A stretch of DNA of 64,000 bases from Sphingobium sp. JS3065 (GCF_026427355.1 NZ_CP102664.1:2418001-2482000); one strand, 5' to 3'. Positions 1-16,040 are shown, counted from the stretch's first letter. Notes: generated by a model not told the origin, from the letters alone. A program made the numbers and translations.

Positions 1-1911
1 GCTCCGCGTCAGCAACAGGTTCCAGTTCCGGCCCCCGCCCGTCAGACGGACAGCGCAGAGATCGGCAGAACAGCGCGCTTGCGGCAGCGCCGCCATCGCC
101 TCCAGCGCGCCGTCATAACCGACACTCTCCATCATGGCGTCGCGCACATAGCGGCCCGCCCGTTCACGCAGCATCGCCATGCCGCCATTCGCGGTGCGGA
201 CCGCGACGTGGCGACCGTCCCCGCTTATCAGGATGGAAGGCACGGAGCTTGTCAGCACCATCGCCACCCCGGCCGTCACCGGCATCAGCCCCGCCCAGCG
301 CCACCGGCTTCGCCACAACAGGCAACACAGCATGCCCAACAGGATCAGGCCGAACGCCAGCCCCGATTGCGCGGGAGCCAGAACCACCGCCCAGGGGCTG
401 GACGCCACCCCATGCGCGACCAGCAGCAACAGGTCCAGCGCCCGCGCCGTGAGCCACCAGAAGGGCGCGCCCCATCCGCCCAGGTCCAACAGCAAAGCCG
501 TCGCCTCCAGCGGCATGACGACCAGGGTGGTCAGCGGTATGGCCACCAGATTGGCGACAGCCCCCAGCACGCCCGCCTTGTGAAAATGAAAAAGCGCGAT
601 CGGCGCCAGCACCAGTTCGACGGCCAACCCGGTCGCCAGCATGCCGACAAGATTGCGCGCCACCCGGCGCCACATCGCCTCGTCCCGCGCCGACAGGAAA
701 GCGCGGAAGCGGGGATGCTCCCCCAGCGACACCAGGGCGACCACGGCGGCGAAGCTCATCTGGAAACTCGGCCCCACCAGCGCTTCGGGCCAGAGCAGCA
801 GCACCGCCAGCGCCCCCGCCGCCACCAGCCTGAGCGTGATCGCATCCCGCCCCATCGCCAGCCCGCCCAGCACCAGCATGGCGGCGACGCAGGACCGCAC
901 GGTCGGCACTTCCGCCCCGGTCAGCAGCGTATAGCCAATGCCCGCCAAAGCGCCGCCGCACGCCGCGACCAGCATCAACGGCCAATCGAGCGCCGCCCGC
1001 CGGCTGAGCGCCATCACCCGCATCGACAGGAAAATCACCGCCGCGATCAACGCCGTGACGTGCAGCCCGCTGATCGACAGCAGATGGGCAAGCCCGCTCC
1101 GCCGCATCGCCGCGGCATCGGCTTCGGCGATCGCCCCCTGATCCCCAGTCGCCAGAGCGGCGGCGATGCCGGCCCCCTGTCCCGGCGCCCGTTCCAATAT
1201 ATGCGCGAACAGCCGCGCCCGCAGCGGCGGTTCCGCCGTCGCTGGCCGCAGGACGGAAATGGGCCGCAGGGCGCGCCCGGTCGCGCCGATCCCGTCGAAA
1301 TAGGCGCGCCGCGCAAAATCATAGCCACCCGGCAGGCTTGGCGGCGCGGGCGGCATCAGCCTCGCCCGGAAACGGATGATCGCCCCATCCCCCACGCCCG
1401 CCGGGGCAATCGCGTCGTCAAGATTGATGCGTATCAGGGACGGCAGCGCAGGCATGCCGACAGGACGCACCAGCACGCGACTCATCTGCCGCGCAGGCAG
1501 CCTGTCGACCGACCGGACCTCCCCCGTCAGTTCGACAAAGGCCGCATGAGGCAAGGGCGGCGCCCCCCACATCATCGCTTTCGCCCAGACCAGCAGGCAC
1601 CCCGCGCAGGCCAAGAGGCTGCCCGCCAGAATCGCCCGGCGCACCCGTCCACCGGGCGGCAGGACAAGCGCGCCGCACGCCGCCGCCAGCATGGCGCAAC
1701 AAAAGGCAAGCCATTCCAACCTGTTGGGCAGGACGAACCAGGCCGCGATGCCCGTCCCCAAAGCGACCGGAACCCAAAGCGGCAGCCGCTCCCGCTCTTC
1801 CTCCAGCCAAAGTTCCAGGCCGCGCCAAAGCCGTCCCGCTCCCGCCCGGACGGAAGTGACATCGGAGGTTTGTCGTGGCTCGAAAGCCATGCTAGGGGGC
1901 GACGCGATCAT
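1..1911 (-). CDS. comEC: ComEC/Rec2 family DNA-uptake channel protein (3' end outside window)
   Basis: Inner-membrane protein of the ComEC/Rec2 family, which carries single-stranded DNA across the cytoplasmic membrane in natural transformation. The frame is open from 1911 to the left edge (637 codons seen), so the C-terminus is missing. After a basic N-terminus and a first membrane segment near residue 45 comes a small soluble part (about 90-190), then the polytopic Competence domain with its signature HLLSISGLHV at 276-285. Start chosen at ATG 1911; ATG 1890 is an alternative that leaves more room for the divergent gltX only 26 bp away. The visible C-terminal part resembles the metallo-beta-lactamase-like tail of long ComEC proteins, but its active-site region is not in view. 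Confidence 0.88.
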   Translation of the reverse strand, partial: MIASPPSMAFEPRQTSDVTSVRAGAGRLWRGLELWLEEERERLPLWVPVALGTGIAAWFVLPNRLEWLAFCCAMLAAACGALVLPPGGRVRRAILAGSLLACAGCLLVWAKAMMWGAPPLPHAAFVELTGEVRSVDRLPARQMSRVLVRPVGMPALPSLIRINLDDAIAPAGVGDGAIIRFRARLMPPAPPSLPGGYDFARRAYFDGIGATGRALRPISVLRPATAEPPLRARLFAHILERAPGQGAGIAAALATGDQGAIAEADAAAMRRSGLAHLLSISGLHVTALIAAVIFLSMRVMALSRRAALDWPLMLVAACGGALAGIGYTLLTGAEVPTVRSCVAAMLVLGGLAMGRDAITLRLVAAGALAVLLLWPEALVGPSFQMSFAAVVALVSLGEHPRFRAFLSARDEAMWRRVARNLVGMLATGLAVELVLAPIALFHFHKAGVLGAVANLVAIPLTTLVVMPLEATALLLDLGGWGAPFWWLTARALDLLLLVAHGVASSPWAVVLAPAQSGLAFGLILLGMLCCLLWRSRWRWAGLMPVTAGVAMVLTSSVPSILISGDGRHVAVRTANGGMAMLRERAGRYVRDAMMESVGYDGALEAMAALPQARCSADLCAVRLTGGGRNWNLLLTRS

Positions 1912-1937
1912 GAATGGGCCAAGTGGAATCGGGGCGA

Positions 1938-3392
1938 ATGTCAGGGAATGAAGCGGTGAGCGCCACGGGTTCGAACAAACAGGTAGTAACCCGTTTTGCG
2001 CCCTCGCCTACCGGTTTTCTGCATATCGGCGGCGCGCGCACCGCGCTTTTCAACTGGCTGTTCGCGCGCCATCATGGCGGCAGGTTCCTGCTGCGGATCG
2101 AGGATACCGACCGCGCCCGCTCCACGGAGGAAGCCGTGGCCGCCATTTTCGACGGCCTCGATTGGCTGGGCCTGGGCGGCGACGAACCCGCCGTCTTCCA
2201 GTTCGAGCGCACCCCGCGCCATGCCGAAGTGGCGAACCAGTTGCTGGCGGGCGGCCATGCCTATCGCTGCTATGCGACACCGGAGGAACTGGCCGAATTG
2301 CGCGAACAGCAGCGCGCCGCCAGACAACCGATGCGCTATGACGGACGCTGGCGCGACCGCGATCCCTCCGAAGCGCCCGAAGGCGCGCCCTTCGTCATCC
2401 GCCTGAAAGCGCCCCGTGAAGGCGAAACCGTCATAGAGGACGCCGTGCAGGGCCGCGTCGTCGTCCAGAATGCGGAGCTGGACGACATGATCCTGCTGCG
2501 CTCCGACGGCACGCCCACCTATATGCTGGCCGTGGTGGTCGACGATCATGACATGGGCGTCACCCACGTCATTCGCGGCGACGACCATCTCAACAACGCC
2601 TTCCGCCAGCTAGGCATCATAAGGGCGATGAATTGGGAAGAACCCGTCTACGCCCATATCCCGCTGATCCACGGGTCGGACGGGGCCAAGCTGTCCAAGC
2701 GGCACGGCGCGCTGGGCGTCGATGCCTATCGCGACGAAATGGGGATGCTGCCCGAAGCGGTGCTCAACTATCTGTTGCGTCTGGGCTGGGGCCATGGCGA
2801 TGAGGAGATCATCTCCCGCGACCGGGCCGTCGAACTGTTCGACATAGCGGGCGTCGGCCGCTCGCCTTCGCGCTTCGACATCAAGAAGCTGGAAAATCTG
2901 AACGGCCATTATCTGCGCGAAGCCGACGATGCGCGCCTGGCAGCGCTGGTCGCGCCCCGGATCGCGGCAAGGCTGGGCATCGCATTGCCCGATGGCGGCG
3001 AGAAACTGCTGACCGACGCCATGGCTTCGCTGAAGCCCCGCGCCAGGACGCTTAACGAAATTGCCGAAGGCGCGGAGTATTTGTTCAAAAATTGCCCGCT
3101 CGATTTTGACGAGAAGGCCCTTGCTCTGCTAGACGACTCCGCGCGTGCGCTGCTGGGACAGACAGCCGACGCTCTTGCACCCATCCAGTCCTGGACGGTC
3201 GAAGCGATCGAGGAAGCAATACGCCACGTGGCAGAGGATGCCGGCCTCGGGCTTGGAAAGGTCGCGCAGCCGTTGCGCGCGGCGTTGACCGGACGCGCGG
3301 TTTCGCCGGGAATTTTCGACGTCCTTTTCCTTCTGGGGAAGGCGGAGAGCTTGGAACGATTGGCCGCTGTGAGGCACGCACCGGCCAATTAA
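1938..3392 (+). CDS. gltX: Glutamate--tRNA ligase
   Basis: Cytoplasmic class I aminoacyl-tRNA synthetase charging tRNA-Glu. The 484-residue product has the HIGH-type signature HIGG at 29-32, preceded by APSPTG, and the KMSKS-type loop KLSKR at 251-255, followed by the C-terminal anticodon-binding region; the length is normal for the family. ATG 1938 is preferred; an in-frame ATG at 1914 would add eight residues. It is divergent from comEC and only 17 bp ahead of gltA, so the two are probably co-transcribed. Alphaproteobacteria often carry two GltX paralogues, one misacylating tRNA-Gln; which type this is cannot be decided from the window alone. Confidence 0.95.
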   Translation: MSGNEAVSATGSNKQVVTRFAPSPTGFLHIGGARTALFNWLFARHHGGRFLLRIEDTDRARSTEEAVAAIFDGLDWLGLGGDEPAVFQFERTPRHAEVANQLLAGGHAYRCYATPEELAELREQQRAARQPMRYDGRWRDRDPSEAPEGAPFVIRLKAPREGETVIEDAVQGRVVVQNAELDDMILLRSDGTPTYMLAVVVDDHDMGVTHVIRGDDHLNNAFRQLGIIRAMNWEEPVYAHIPLIHGSDGAKLSKRHGALGVDAYRDEMGMLPEAVLNYLLRLGWGHGDEEIISRDRAVELFDIAGVGRSPSRFDIKKLENLNGHYLREADDARLAALVAPRIAARLGIALPDGGEKLLTDAMASLKPRARTLNEIAEGAEYLFKNCPLDFDEKALALLDDSARALLGQTADALAPIQSWTVEAIEEAIRHVAEDAGLGLGKVAQPLRAALTGRAVSPGIFDVLFLLGKAESLERLAAVRHAPAN

Positions 3393-3409
3393 AGTATCAG
3401 GAGAACAGC

Positions 3410-4696
3410 ATGTCGGATAACAATGCCACTTTGAGCGTCGGGGGTGAGGCCAAGGATTATGCCATTCTGAACGGCACGGTTGGCCCGCAGGTCATCGACG
3501 TTCGCAAGCTCTACGCCAACACCGGCATGTTCACCTACGATCCCGGCTTCACGTCGACCGCAAGCTGCGATTCGGGCCTGACCTATATCGATGGCGACAA
3601 GGGCGTGCTGCTGCACCGCGGCTATCCCATCGACCAGCTTGCCGAACAGTCCAGCTTCATGGAGGTCAGCTACCTCCTGCTCAACGGCGAACTGCCGTCG
3701 AAGAAGGATTTGGAGGATTTCACCCGTACCATCACGCGCCACACCATGGTGAACGAACAGCTCACCACATTCTACCGCGGTTTCCGCCGCGACGCGCACC
3801 CGATGGCGATCATGTGCGGCGTTGTCGGCGCGCTGTCGGCCTTCTACCATGATTCGACCGACATCAACGATCCGGAGCAGCGCAGGATCGCCAGCCACCG
3901 CCTGATCGCCAAGATGCCGACGATCGCGGCCATGGCGTATAAATATTCGGTGGGTCAGCCCTTCGTCTATCCGCGCAACGACCTCAGCTACACCGCCAAC
4001 TTCCTGAACATGACCTTCTCCGTCCCGGCGGAAGAATATGTCATCGATCCGGTCGTGGTGGACGCGATGGACAAGATCTTCACCCTCCACGCCGACCATG
4101 AACAGAACGCATCGACCTCGACCGTGCGTCTGGCCGGTTCTTCGGGCGCCAACCCCTTCGCCTGCATCGCGGCGGGCATCGCCTGCCTGTGGGGTCCGGC
4201 GCATGGCGGCGCGAACGAAGCCGCGCTCAACATGCTGCGTGAGATCGGCACCGTCGACCGCATTCCGGAATATATCGCCCGCGCCAAGAACAAGGACGAT
4301 CCGTTCCGCCTGATGGGCTTTGGCCACCGCGTCTACAAGAATTACGATCCGCGCGCGACCGTCATGCAGAAGACCGCGAAGGACGTCCTGGCCAAGCTGG
4401 GCGTCAGCGACCCCATCTTCGACGTGGCGAAGGAACTGGAGCAGATCGCGCTCAACGATCCCTATTTCATCGAGAAGAAGCTCTACCCGAATGTCGACTT
4501 CTATTCGGGCGTGATCCTGTCGGCCATCGGTTTCCCGACCGAGATGTTCACCGTGCTCTTCGCGCTCGCCCGTACCGTCGGCTGGGTCGCGCAGTGGAAC
4601 GAAATGATTTCCGACCCAGCGCAGAAGATCGGCCGTCCGCGCCAGCTTTACACCGGTCCCGCGCAGCGCGACTATGTGCCGGTCGAAAAGCGCTAA
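3410..4696 (+). CDS. gltA: Citrate synthase (hexameric, type II Gram-negative form)
   Basis: Condenses acetyl-CoA and oxaloacetate to citrate, the entry step of the TCA cycle. 428 residues, the usual size. The catalytic triad is visible by alignment with the E. coli enzyme: His265 in GPAHGG, His306 in GFGHRVYK and Asp363 in NVDFYSG. The N-terminal small domain typical of the Gram-negative hexameric form is present. A clear AGGAG Shine-Dalgarno lies upstream of ATG 3410, in the 17-bp gap after gltX. A rho-independent terminator follows directly, so gltX-gltA looks like a closed unit. Confidence 0.97.
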   Translation: MSDNNATLSVGGEAKDYAILNGTVGPQVIDVRKLYANTGMFTYDPGFTSTASCDSGLTYIDGDKGVLLHRGYPIDQLAEQSSFMEVSYLLLNGELPSKKDLEDFTRTITRHTMVNEQLTTFYRGFRRDAHPMAIMCGVVGALSAFYHDSTDINDPEQRRIASHRLIAKMPTIAAMAYKYSVGQPFVYPRNDLSYTANFLNMTFSVPAEEYVIDPVVVDAMDKIFTLHADHEQNASTSTVRLAGSSGANPFACIAAGIACLWGPAHGGANEAALNMLREIGTVDRIPEYIARAKNKDDPFRLMGFGHRVYKNYDPRATVMQKTAKDVLAKLGVSDPIFDVAKELEQIALNDPYFIEKKLYPNVDFYSGVILSAIGFPTEMFTVLFALARTVGWVAQWNEMISDPAQKIGRPRQLYTGPAQRDYVPVEKR

Positions 4697-4720
4697 ACGG
4701 CGCTGACAGCGAAAAAACGG

Positions 4721-4749
4721 AAACGGCGCCCATCGGGCGCCGTTTTTGT
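4721..4749 (+). terminator. Rho-independent terminator after gltA
   Basis: A perfect 10-bp stem (4721-4730 with 4736-4745, five-base loop) built on AAACGGCGCC is followed by a T-rich run, 25 bp after the gltA stop codon. Confidence 0.9.
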
Positions 4750-4811
4750 TTCAGCCGAACATAGGCGGATCACGCTCTGCCATGTCTGCCCCGGAGCGGC
4801 AAAGAGCCCCC

Positions 4812-5309
4812 TCAGCTCTTGGTGCATTCCCCGTCGCGCTTGCCGGTGACGTCATGGGTGGTGCGCAGGACGGGGCTTCCGCCCTCCGTCTTGGTCATGG
4901 TGCTGCCCAAAGTCAGCGTGTCGGCGGTGAAATTGCCCTCCAGCACGATTTCGGAGGTGCCCTTGCCCGAAGTACAGGCGAGCGTCGCGATCAACCGGCC
5001 CTTGCGGATCAGCTTGTCCTTATAGGTGCAGTCCTTGCCCTCTGCCCCCGCGAGCGCGTTCGCGTCGGGCACGCCCGCCGCATCCACGGCGATGCAGATC
5101 TTTTCCTCGCTGACCTGCTTCAACGCGACCTGATATTCGGCCGGGGTGACGGTGGGGGTGTTGTATCCGGTGGTCTTTCGGGTGAGCGTCCATTCGCCCG
5201 CCTTCATGACGATGGGCGCTTCGGCGGTTTCGGGTGCGGGTTCCGGCTTGCCGCCACAGGCCGCCAAGCCGAGAGCGAGCGGCAACGCCGCCAGCGCAAC
5301 TTTCTGCAT
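4812..5309 (-). CDS. DUF3617-type lipoprotein
   Basis: 165-residue predicted lipoprotein: a short signal sequence ends in the lipobox LAAC (Cys18), followed by a Pro/Glu/Ala linker. The rest matches the DUF3617 pattern: a GEWTLTRKT strand near the start, paired cysteines (EKICIAV and GKDCTY), and a late cysteine near the C-terminus. Members are periplasmic proteins of unknown function, common in sphingomonads. A paralogue is encoded just upstream on the same strand at 5491-6027; the 181-bp gap leaves it open whether they share a transcript. Family assignment is from residue pattern, not a search. Confidence 0.75.
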   Translation of the reverse strand: MQKVALAALPLALGLAACGGKPEPAPETAEAPIVMKAGEWTLTRKTTGYNTPTVTPAEYQVALKQVSEEKICIAVDAAGVPDANALAGAEGKDCTYKDKLIRKGRLIATLACTSGKGTSEIVLEGNFTADTLTLGSTMTKTEGGSPVLRTTHDVTGKRDGECTKS

Positions 5310-5490
5310 ATCCTCTCCCCTGTTCTCGCTGGTTCACGCATTTTGCGAGCCGCCGGCCGTTTCCTGCCGACTTCAAAATGCTTTGGCGGAACCGGGAGAC
5401 GCTCGCGCCAAGTCTCGAAAAGCGCAAGAGGAATTTCTCATCGCACCGGAGGATGCCATGGCTCGCAGAACCGGCGCGCCGGGCCTGCGC

Positions 5491-6027
5491 TCATTTCGCC
5501 GCGCAGGCCGTGCCGATCCACTTGCCGCTGGTCCTGGCCTTCATGCTCATGTTCATGCCGTTGGGCGCGCCGCTCATCTTCATGTCCATGTTCATCTGAT
5601 AGCTTTCGGGCGCATAATCGCCGGACATGACGGCGTTCATCGTGCCGCCCTGCGACTTGCAGCTTATCTCCCCCTTCACCGACCCGCCGCTGGCGTCGAA
5701 GCCCTTGTAGGTGCAGTCCTTATTCTCCTGGCCGGAGAACATCTTGCCGCTGGGGTTGGCCGCTTCTTCCGGCGAGACGCAATATTTGATCGAGGTGCGG
5801 CTCATCATCTTCTTCATCTGCTCTTTCATCTGATCGCCGCCGCCCGGCATGTTGGGCATGTCGATGTCGATCAGTTCATAAGTGCCCTCCCACTGGCCGG
5901 GCTTGAGCTGGACCTTCTGCACCTCTTGCCTGACTTCTTCCTTGGTCTGGGGCTGGCCAGACGGCTTGTCGCCGCAAGACCCCAACAGAATTGCCGTTCC
6001 CATCAGGCCCCACATGGTTTTGCGCAT
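5491..6027 (-). CDS. DUF3617-type lipoprotein, second copy
   Basis: 178-residue predicted lipoprotein with lipobox LGSC near residue 18. It carries the DUF3617 hallmarks: [10 protein letters not shown], a [10 protein letters not shown] segment, NKDCTYKGF and a final cysteine close to the C-terminus. A methionine-rich stretch ([11 protein letters not shown] and MNMDMKMSG) sits between these and differs from the neighbour at 4812. Function is unknown for the family; the Met-rich sections might hint at metal contact, which is speculation. It is divergent from uvrB, 52 bp between start codons. Confidence 0.8.
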   Translation of the reverse strand: MRKTMWGLMGTAILLGSCGDKPSGQPQTKEEVRQEVQKVQLKPGQWEGTYELIDIDMPNMPGGGDQMKEQMKKMMSRTSIKYCVSPEEAANPSGKMFSGQENKDCTYKGFDASGGSVKGEISCKSQGGTMNAVMSGDYAPESYQMNMDMKMSGAPNGMNMSMKARTSGKWIGTACAAK

Positions 6028-6079
6028 GGCTTATCCTCCCTGTTGCGCCCCGCTTGAGGCGGGACCATATCAAGGGACG

Positions 6080-8263
<2,184 letters not shown>

Positions 8264-8344
8264 CGGATGGGTGCGGACCTGGCCTGTTCCTCCCCATCGG
8301 GAGATGGGAGGGTCGAAGGGAGGCACGTGACTCTCTTCGACGCG

Positions 8345-8410
8345 CGAAGCGGTGGTGGAGGGGAATGGGGCACGACCTCCGAATTTCCCCTCCACCACCG
8401 CCTTCGGCGG
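8345..8410. repeat. Intergenic palindrome between uvrB and the hydrolase
   Basis: Perfect 15-bp arms (8351-8365 GGTGGTGGAGGGGAA with 8385-8399) flank a 19-base loop; imperfect extensions reach about 8345-8410. The arrangement looks like a REP-type element. The whole gap 8264-8447 is made of such G/C-rich mirror-like pieces and shows no gene. It lies between convergent genes and could also stop transcription, although there is no T-run. Confidence 0.7.
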
Positions 8411-8447
8411 CTGTCCCCCTCCCCACGCTGCGCGTAGGGAGGAATTT

Positions 8448-9668
8448 TTATTTTAGTGCGGCGATGGCTCTCTGATCGCAGCGTTTGGGGCCTTGCGGGA
8501 CGGGGGAATAGGCCGGCACCAGGATCGACTGTCCGATCCTGAGCGGGGCGAAGCGTTTCCGTTCGATCCCTTCGCAGCGCAGATAAAGTTCCAGCATCCG
8601 GGGCGGCGTATCCCATTTCTCATAGGACAGGCGGAACGTGCCCCAATGGATGGGAATCGCGGTCGCCGCCTGCAGCTTTTCAAACACCCGCACGGCCTGT
8701 TCCGGCCCGACATGCGCGTCCGACTGCATCTGCCCCGGATAGAAACGGAAGGCCCCGATCGGAATCAGCGCCAGCCTGATCGGCCCCAGCCGGGCCGCTT
8801 CCTCCGGCCAGGCCATGTCCCCCGCGCCGGTGTCTCCGGTGAAGAAGATGTTCCCCGCCCGCGTTTCTATGAAGAAGCTCGACCACAGCGCCCGGCGGCG
8901 GTCCGTGCCCCAGCGGCTGCTCCAATGATGGCTGCGCAGGACATGGACGCGATAATCGGGACAATGCTCGTAATTCTCGCACTGGATCACCGTGCCGCCG
9001 CCCAGGCCGTTCAGCGCCGCGCCGGACACCGACTGGCCCCAGTCCAGCGCCGTCGACGGGATGCCGTTGGCCTTCAGTATCGTATCGTTGCCCAGGCTGG
9101 TGACGATCTTCGGCCGGTCCCGCTCCCACAGCTTTTTCAGCGTGGGAATGTCCATATGATCATAATGATCGTGGCTGATGACGATGAGGTCGATCTTCGG
9201 CAAATCGTCGAAGCGCACCCCCGGCGGCGCCACCCGCTTCGGCCCGATGGGGGGAAAGGGGCTGGCATGGTCCGACCAGATCGGGTCGGTCAATATGTTG
9301 AGGCCCGCCGCCTGCACCAGCACGGTCGCATGGCCCACCCAGGTCGCCGCCATGCCGCGAGGCGCGGCGAAAGCGGGCGGACGAGAGGGCTTGACCGCCA
9401 CCATATCCGGCCAGGAGGGGCGATCGTCCTGCCCCATCAGCCAGCGCGCCATGAAGCCCTGCCGGTTGCTGCCCGGCGGCGCGGGAAACTGGATTTCCCC
9501 GTCGGGATTGAAGAAGCGCGCGCCGTCATAGTGGCGGCTGACCGGTCCTTCATAATAGATGCGGTCGAGAAAGGGCGGAACGATGGTCACCGCCAGGCAC
9601 AGCGCGACCACCAGGAACAGCAGCCCGACACCCAAAGCCTTCACGATTTTTCCTGCTATGCGGCCCAT
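8448..9668 (-). CDS. Metallo-beta-lactamase-fold hydrolase, NAPE-PLD/RomA-like, membrane-anchored
   Basis: 406-residue zinc hydrolase of the NAPE-phospholipase D-like branch of the MBL superfamily. One N-terminal membrane helix (about residues 5-30) should anchor it at the inner membrane facing the periplasm. The metal site is visible: HDHYDHMD (HxHxDH), then GDTG, and the C-terminal HWGTFRLSYE typical of this branch, with WVGHATVLV at the domain start. Start at ATG 9668 is favoured by a GGGAG Shine-Dalgarno six bases upstream; ATG 9701 and 9752 are in-frame alternatives. Substrate unknown; lipid-amide phosphodiesterase is the family precedent. Confidence 0.85.
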   Translation of the reverse strand: MGRIAGKIVKALGVGLLFLVVALCLAVTIVPPFLDRIYYEGPVSRHYDGARFFNPDGEIQFPAPPGSNRQGFMARWLMGQDDRPSWPDMVAVKPSRPPAFAAPRGMAATWVGHATVLVQAAGLNILTDPIWSDHASPFPPIGPKRVAPPGVRFDDLPKIDLIVISHDHYDHMDIPTLKKLWERDRPKIVTSLGNDTILKANGIPSTALDWGQSVSGAALNGLGGGTVIQCENYEHCPDYRVHVLRSHHWSSRWGTDRRRALWSSFFIETRAGNIFFTGDTGAGDMAWPEEAARLGPIRLALIPIGAFRFYPGQMQSDAHVGPEQAVRVFEKLQAATAIPIHWGTFRLSYEKWDTPPRMLELYLRCEGIERKRFAPLRIGQSILVPAYSPVPQGPKRCDQRAIAALK

Positions 9669-9755
9669 GCCGTCTCCCGATATGATGTCGGGAAGCGGCA
9701 TAGAGGGTTTTTCAGGTGGTTGGAAACGCCCGTTCGCAGGGCCGTCGCGCACCGT

Positions 9756-10082
9756 TCAATGCGTGCGGCTGGTGACGTTGGCCGTGCCGTCGGCATGAAT
9801 TTCGATCAGGTGCGCGGTGCCGTTGCTGCATTGGGCCTTCCAGCCCATGACGCCATGGCGCACTTCGGTCCTTTCCGATTTGCTGACGGTCGGGCAATCC
9901 GCCCCGGACGCCCGCACAGCCCGTTCCAGCACGCCGTTGCGCTGGCTTTCGTCCAGCCTGGCCACCTCGGCGGCGGCGCCGGTTTCGGGGGCCGTCCGAT
10001 TGTCGACGGCAGTGATTTTCTCGCCGCCGCCTCCGCAGGCCATCAGGGTGAACACCCCCGCCAGCACCATCCAATTGCGCAT
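9756..10082 (-). CDS. Small hypothetical lipoprotein
   Basis: 108 residues with a signal sequence and lipobox LMAC (Cys16) followed by GGGGEK, so probably lipidated. The mature part has two further cysteines (GADCPT and AQCSNG) that could form a disulfide and ends in a short predicted beta region (HLIEIHADGTANV). I do not recognise the family. Its start lies 2 bp after the pip stop on the same strand, so pip and this gene form a transcription unit. Confidence 0.7.
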   Translation of the reverse strand: MRNWMVLAGVFTLMACGGGGEKITAVDNRTAPETGAAAEVARLDESQRNGVLERAVRASGADCPTVSKSERTEVRHGVMGWKAQCSNGTAHLIEIHADGTANVTSRTH

Positions 10083-10084
10083 GC

Positions 10085-13890
<3,806 letters not shown>

Positions 13891-13997
13891 GGAACCTTTT
13901 CTCGCATCGGCGACGGTCCGGACATGCCCGGCAAGGAAGTCATGTTTGCCTGATGGCGGACCAATCGTTGAAGGAAGGTCAGCCGAGCGGCAGGAAA

Positions 13998-14218
13998 GGG
14001 TGTGGGGCGGACGTTCCAAATCCCTCTCCCTTGAGGGAGAGGGTTGCGCAGACTGGCAGCTTGCTGCCTTAGTCGTAGCTGGGTGAGGGGGTTGCGATCC
14101 AACGGATCGCGCGGGCCGCAGGCCCGCTCCCCCTCATCCAACTCCGCCTAGGCTCCTTCGTCGCCAAGGCTTCGTATCCTTCTCCCTCAAGGGAGAAGGA
14201 ATGTCCTGGATTGGCCAA
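13998..14218. repeat. Composite palindromic intergenic element, copy A (long form)
   Basis: Starts with GGGTGTGGGGCGGACGTTC (13998-14016) and ends with GAATGTC-N2-GG-N-TTGGCCAA (14199-14218). Inside are nested hairpins: 14022-14043 (CCCTCTCCC arms), 14094-14110 (GCGATCC arms), a GCGGGCC/GGCCCGC stem near 14110-14127, and a CCTTCTCCCT/AGGGAGAAGG stem near 14178-14200. The left end is shared with copy D and the right end with copies B, C and D. The gap 13891-14230 lies between convergent genes and contains no ORF I would support. Confidence 0.75.
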
Positions 14219-14230
14219 TAGCAGCCGCAA

Positions 14231-15343
14231 TCACACCCGCATCGGCATCAGCACGTAGAGCGCCGGGCTACGGTCGTCTTCGCGAATCAGCGTCGGGGCG
14301 GCGGCGTCGGCCAGGTGGAGTTCCACCAGGTCGCTGTCGATCTGGCCGAGGATGTCGAGCAGATAGCGCGCGTTGAAGCCGATATCGAAGCCTTCGCCCT
14401 GGAAAGCGCCGGGGACTTCTTCGGCCGCCGTGCCGTTTTCCGGGCTGGTGACGGACAGGATGATCCTGTCCCGCTCCAGCGTCATCTTGACGGCGCGGGT
14501 CTTTTCCGTGGCGATGGTGGCGACGCGGTCCACGCCTTCCTCGAAACTGCGCGGGTCGATCTTGAGCAGCTTGTCGTTGGCGGTCGGGATGACGCGGCTG
14601 TAATCCGGGAAGGTGCCGTCGATCAGCTTGCTGGTCAGGATCGCACTGCCCAGGCCAAAGCGGATCTTGCTGGCGGACAGGCTGATCTGCACCGAACCCT
14701 CGACTTCATCCAGCAGCTTGCGCAGTTCGCCGATGCATTTGCGGGGCACGATGATGCCGGGCATGCCGTCCGCGCCGTCGGGACGGGGCACGGTGACGCG
14801 GGCGAGGCGGTGGCCATCCGTCGCCGCGGCCTTCAGCACGGGCTGGCCGTCGTCGGAAACGTGAAAATAAATGCCGTTCAGATAATAGCGCGTCTCTTCG
14901 GTCGAGATGGCGAAGCGCGTCTTGTCAATGATCTGCTTGAGCGTTTCAGCCGGCAGTTCGAAGCTGGTCGGCAGGTCGCCTTCCGCGATCACCGGGAAGT
15001 CGTCGCGGGGCAGGGTGGACAGGTTGAAACGGGCGCGGCCCGCCTGGATCAGCATCTTGCCGTCCGCCGCCTGGAGCGACACCTGCGACCCTTCGGGCAG
15101 CTTGCGGGCGATGTCGAACAGGGTGTGCGCGCTGATCGTGGTCGCGCCGGGCTGTTCCACCTGCGCGGAGACGCTTTCGACGATCTGGAGGTCGAGGTCG
15201 GTCGCCATCAGCTTGATCGCGCCGTCCGCCGACGCTTCGATCAGCACGTTGGACAGGATGGGAATCGTGTTGCGCCGCTCGACCACCGACTGGACGTGGC
15301 TGAGGCTCTTGAGCAGCGTTGCGCGTTCGATAGTGGCCTTCAT
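14231..15343 (-). CDS. dnaN: DNA polymerase III beta sliding clamp
   Basis: Ring-forming processivity clamp of the replicative polymerase. 370 residues, the usual length, with the three clamp repeats; recognisable sections are the N-terminal MKATIERATLLKSLSHVQ, the central YYLNGIYFH and the C-terminal YVLMPMRV that forms the partner-binding pocket edge. ATG 15343 opens directly after a short leader. It stands alone, not in a dnaA-dnaN-recF operon; recF is about 10 kb away in this window. Confidence 0.97.
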   Translation of the reverse strand: MKATIERATLLKSLSHVQSVVERRNTIPILSNVLIEASADGAIKLMATDLDLQIVESVSAQVEQPGATTISAHTLFDIARKLPEGSQVSLQAADGKMLIQAGRARFNLSTLPRDDFPVIAEGDLPTSFELPAETLKQIIDKTRFAISTEETRYYLNGIYFHVSDDGQPVLKAAATDGHRLARVTVPRPDGADGMPGIIVPRKCIGELRKLLDEVEGSVQISLSASKIRFGLGSAILTSKLIDGTFPDYSRVIPTANDKLLKIDPRSFEEGVDRVATIATEKTRAVKMTLERDRIILSVTSPENGTAAEEVPGAFQGEGFDIGFNARYLLDILGQIDSDLVELHLADAAAPTLIREDDRSPALYVLMPMRV

Positions 15344-15512
15344 GTCCCTGTTCTGTCCGTTTCTTTTCTTGCGAAAGCCCGGAGACAGTCGAATCCGGAC
15401 GACAATGATGGATGATCCTTCATAGCCGCTGTTGCGGCCCCTGCAAGCGCCGGGTGGCCCTTTGTTACGGCAAGGGTTGCAAAAAGGAGCGGCTTGCGCT
15501 TTGCCGGAGCAT

Positions 15513-15992
15513 GTGAAAGCTCTGTGGCCCCTCGCCCTTTCCTTGCTGACGATCGGCGGCGCCGCGCAGGCGCGGGACTCGCTGGGCGTGTTCGAGGCTT
15601 GGGGGGCGTTTCGCGATCCGGGGACTCCGCGCTGTTATGCGATCGCCCTGCCGGTCGCGGCGAAGTCGCAGGGCTTCGCGGCGGTCGGGACATGGCCGCG
15701 GCAAAAAGTGCGGGGCCAGGTGCATTTCCGCCTGAGCCGGATGCGGGCGAAGGAGGCCGCGGTGATCCTGAATGTTGGGGAACGTCGCTTCACGCTGGCG
15801 GCGGGGCAGGTGGACGCCTGGGCGCCGGATGCGCGGGCCGACGCGGCGATCGTCGCGGCGATGCGGTCCGCGACCAGCATGAGCGTGCAGACGCGGGATG
15901 CGCGCGGGCGGGGCTTTGCGGATACCTATGCGTTGCGGGGCGCGGCTACGGCGATCGATGCGGCGGCGCTGGGGTGCGCGCGGTTGCGGTGA
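15513..15992 (+). CDS. Secreted IalB-like protein
   Basis: 159 residues starting at GTG 15513, preceded by GGAG at a five-base spacing; the signal peptide ends in GGAAQA. The mature part begins with a FEAWGAFRD...RCYAIALP pattern resembling invasion-associated locus B (IalB) proteins, which are periplasmic beta-sandwich proteins without a settled biochemical role, and has a second cysteine near the C-terminus (GCARLR). An upstream in-frame ATG at 15432 would add 27 residues and hide the signal peptide. Divergent from dnaN, followed 48 bp later by rlmN. Confidence 0.65.
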   Translation: MKALWPLALSLLTIGGAAQARDSLGVFEAWGAFRDPGTPRCYAIALPVAAKSQGFAAVGTWPRQKVRGQVHFRLSRMRAKEAAVILNVGERRFTLAAGQVDAWAPDARADAAIVAAMRSATSMSVQTRDARGRGFADTYALRGAATAIDAAALGCARLR

Positions 15993-16040
15993 ACGCCCCT
16001 CCCCCGTTCGTCATGCTTTCAAATTCCCGCGAAATCGGCT

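Noticed and set aside
79..1959. Long plus-strand open frame of 626 codons opposite comEC
   Set aside because: Product is Arg/Gln/His/Pro-rich with no domain, and lies antisense to a real ComEC frame with the HLLSISGLHV motif. It is an artefact of high GC content.
5322..5335. GTTC-N6-GTTC resembling an alphaproteobacterial LexA box
   Set aside because: Spacing is six rather than seven bases and it lies upstream of a lipoprotein, not uvrB.
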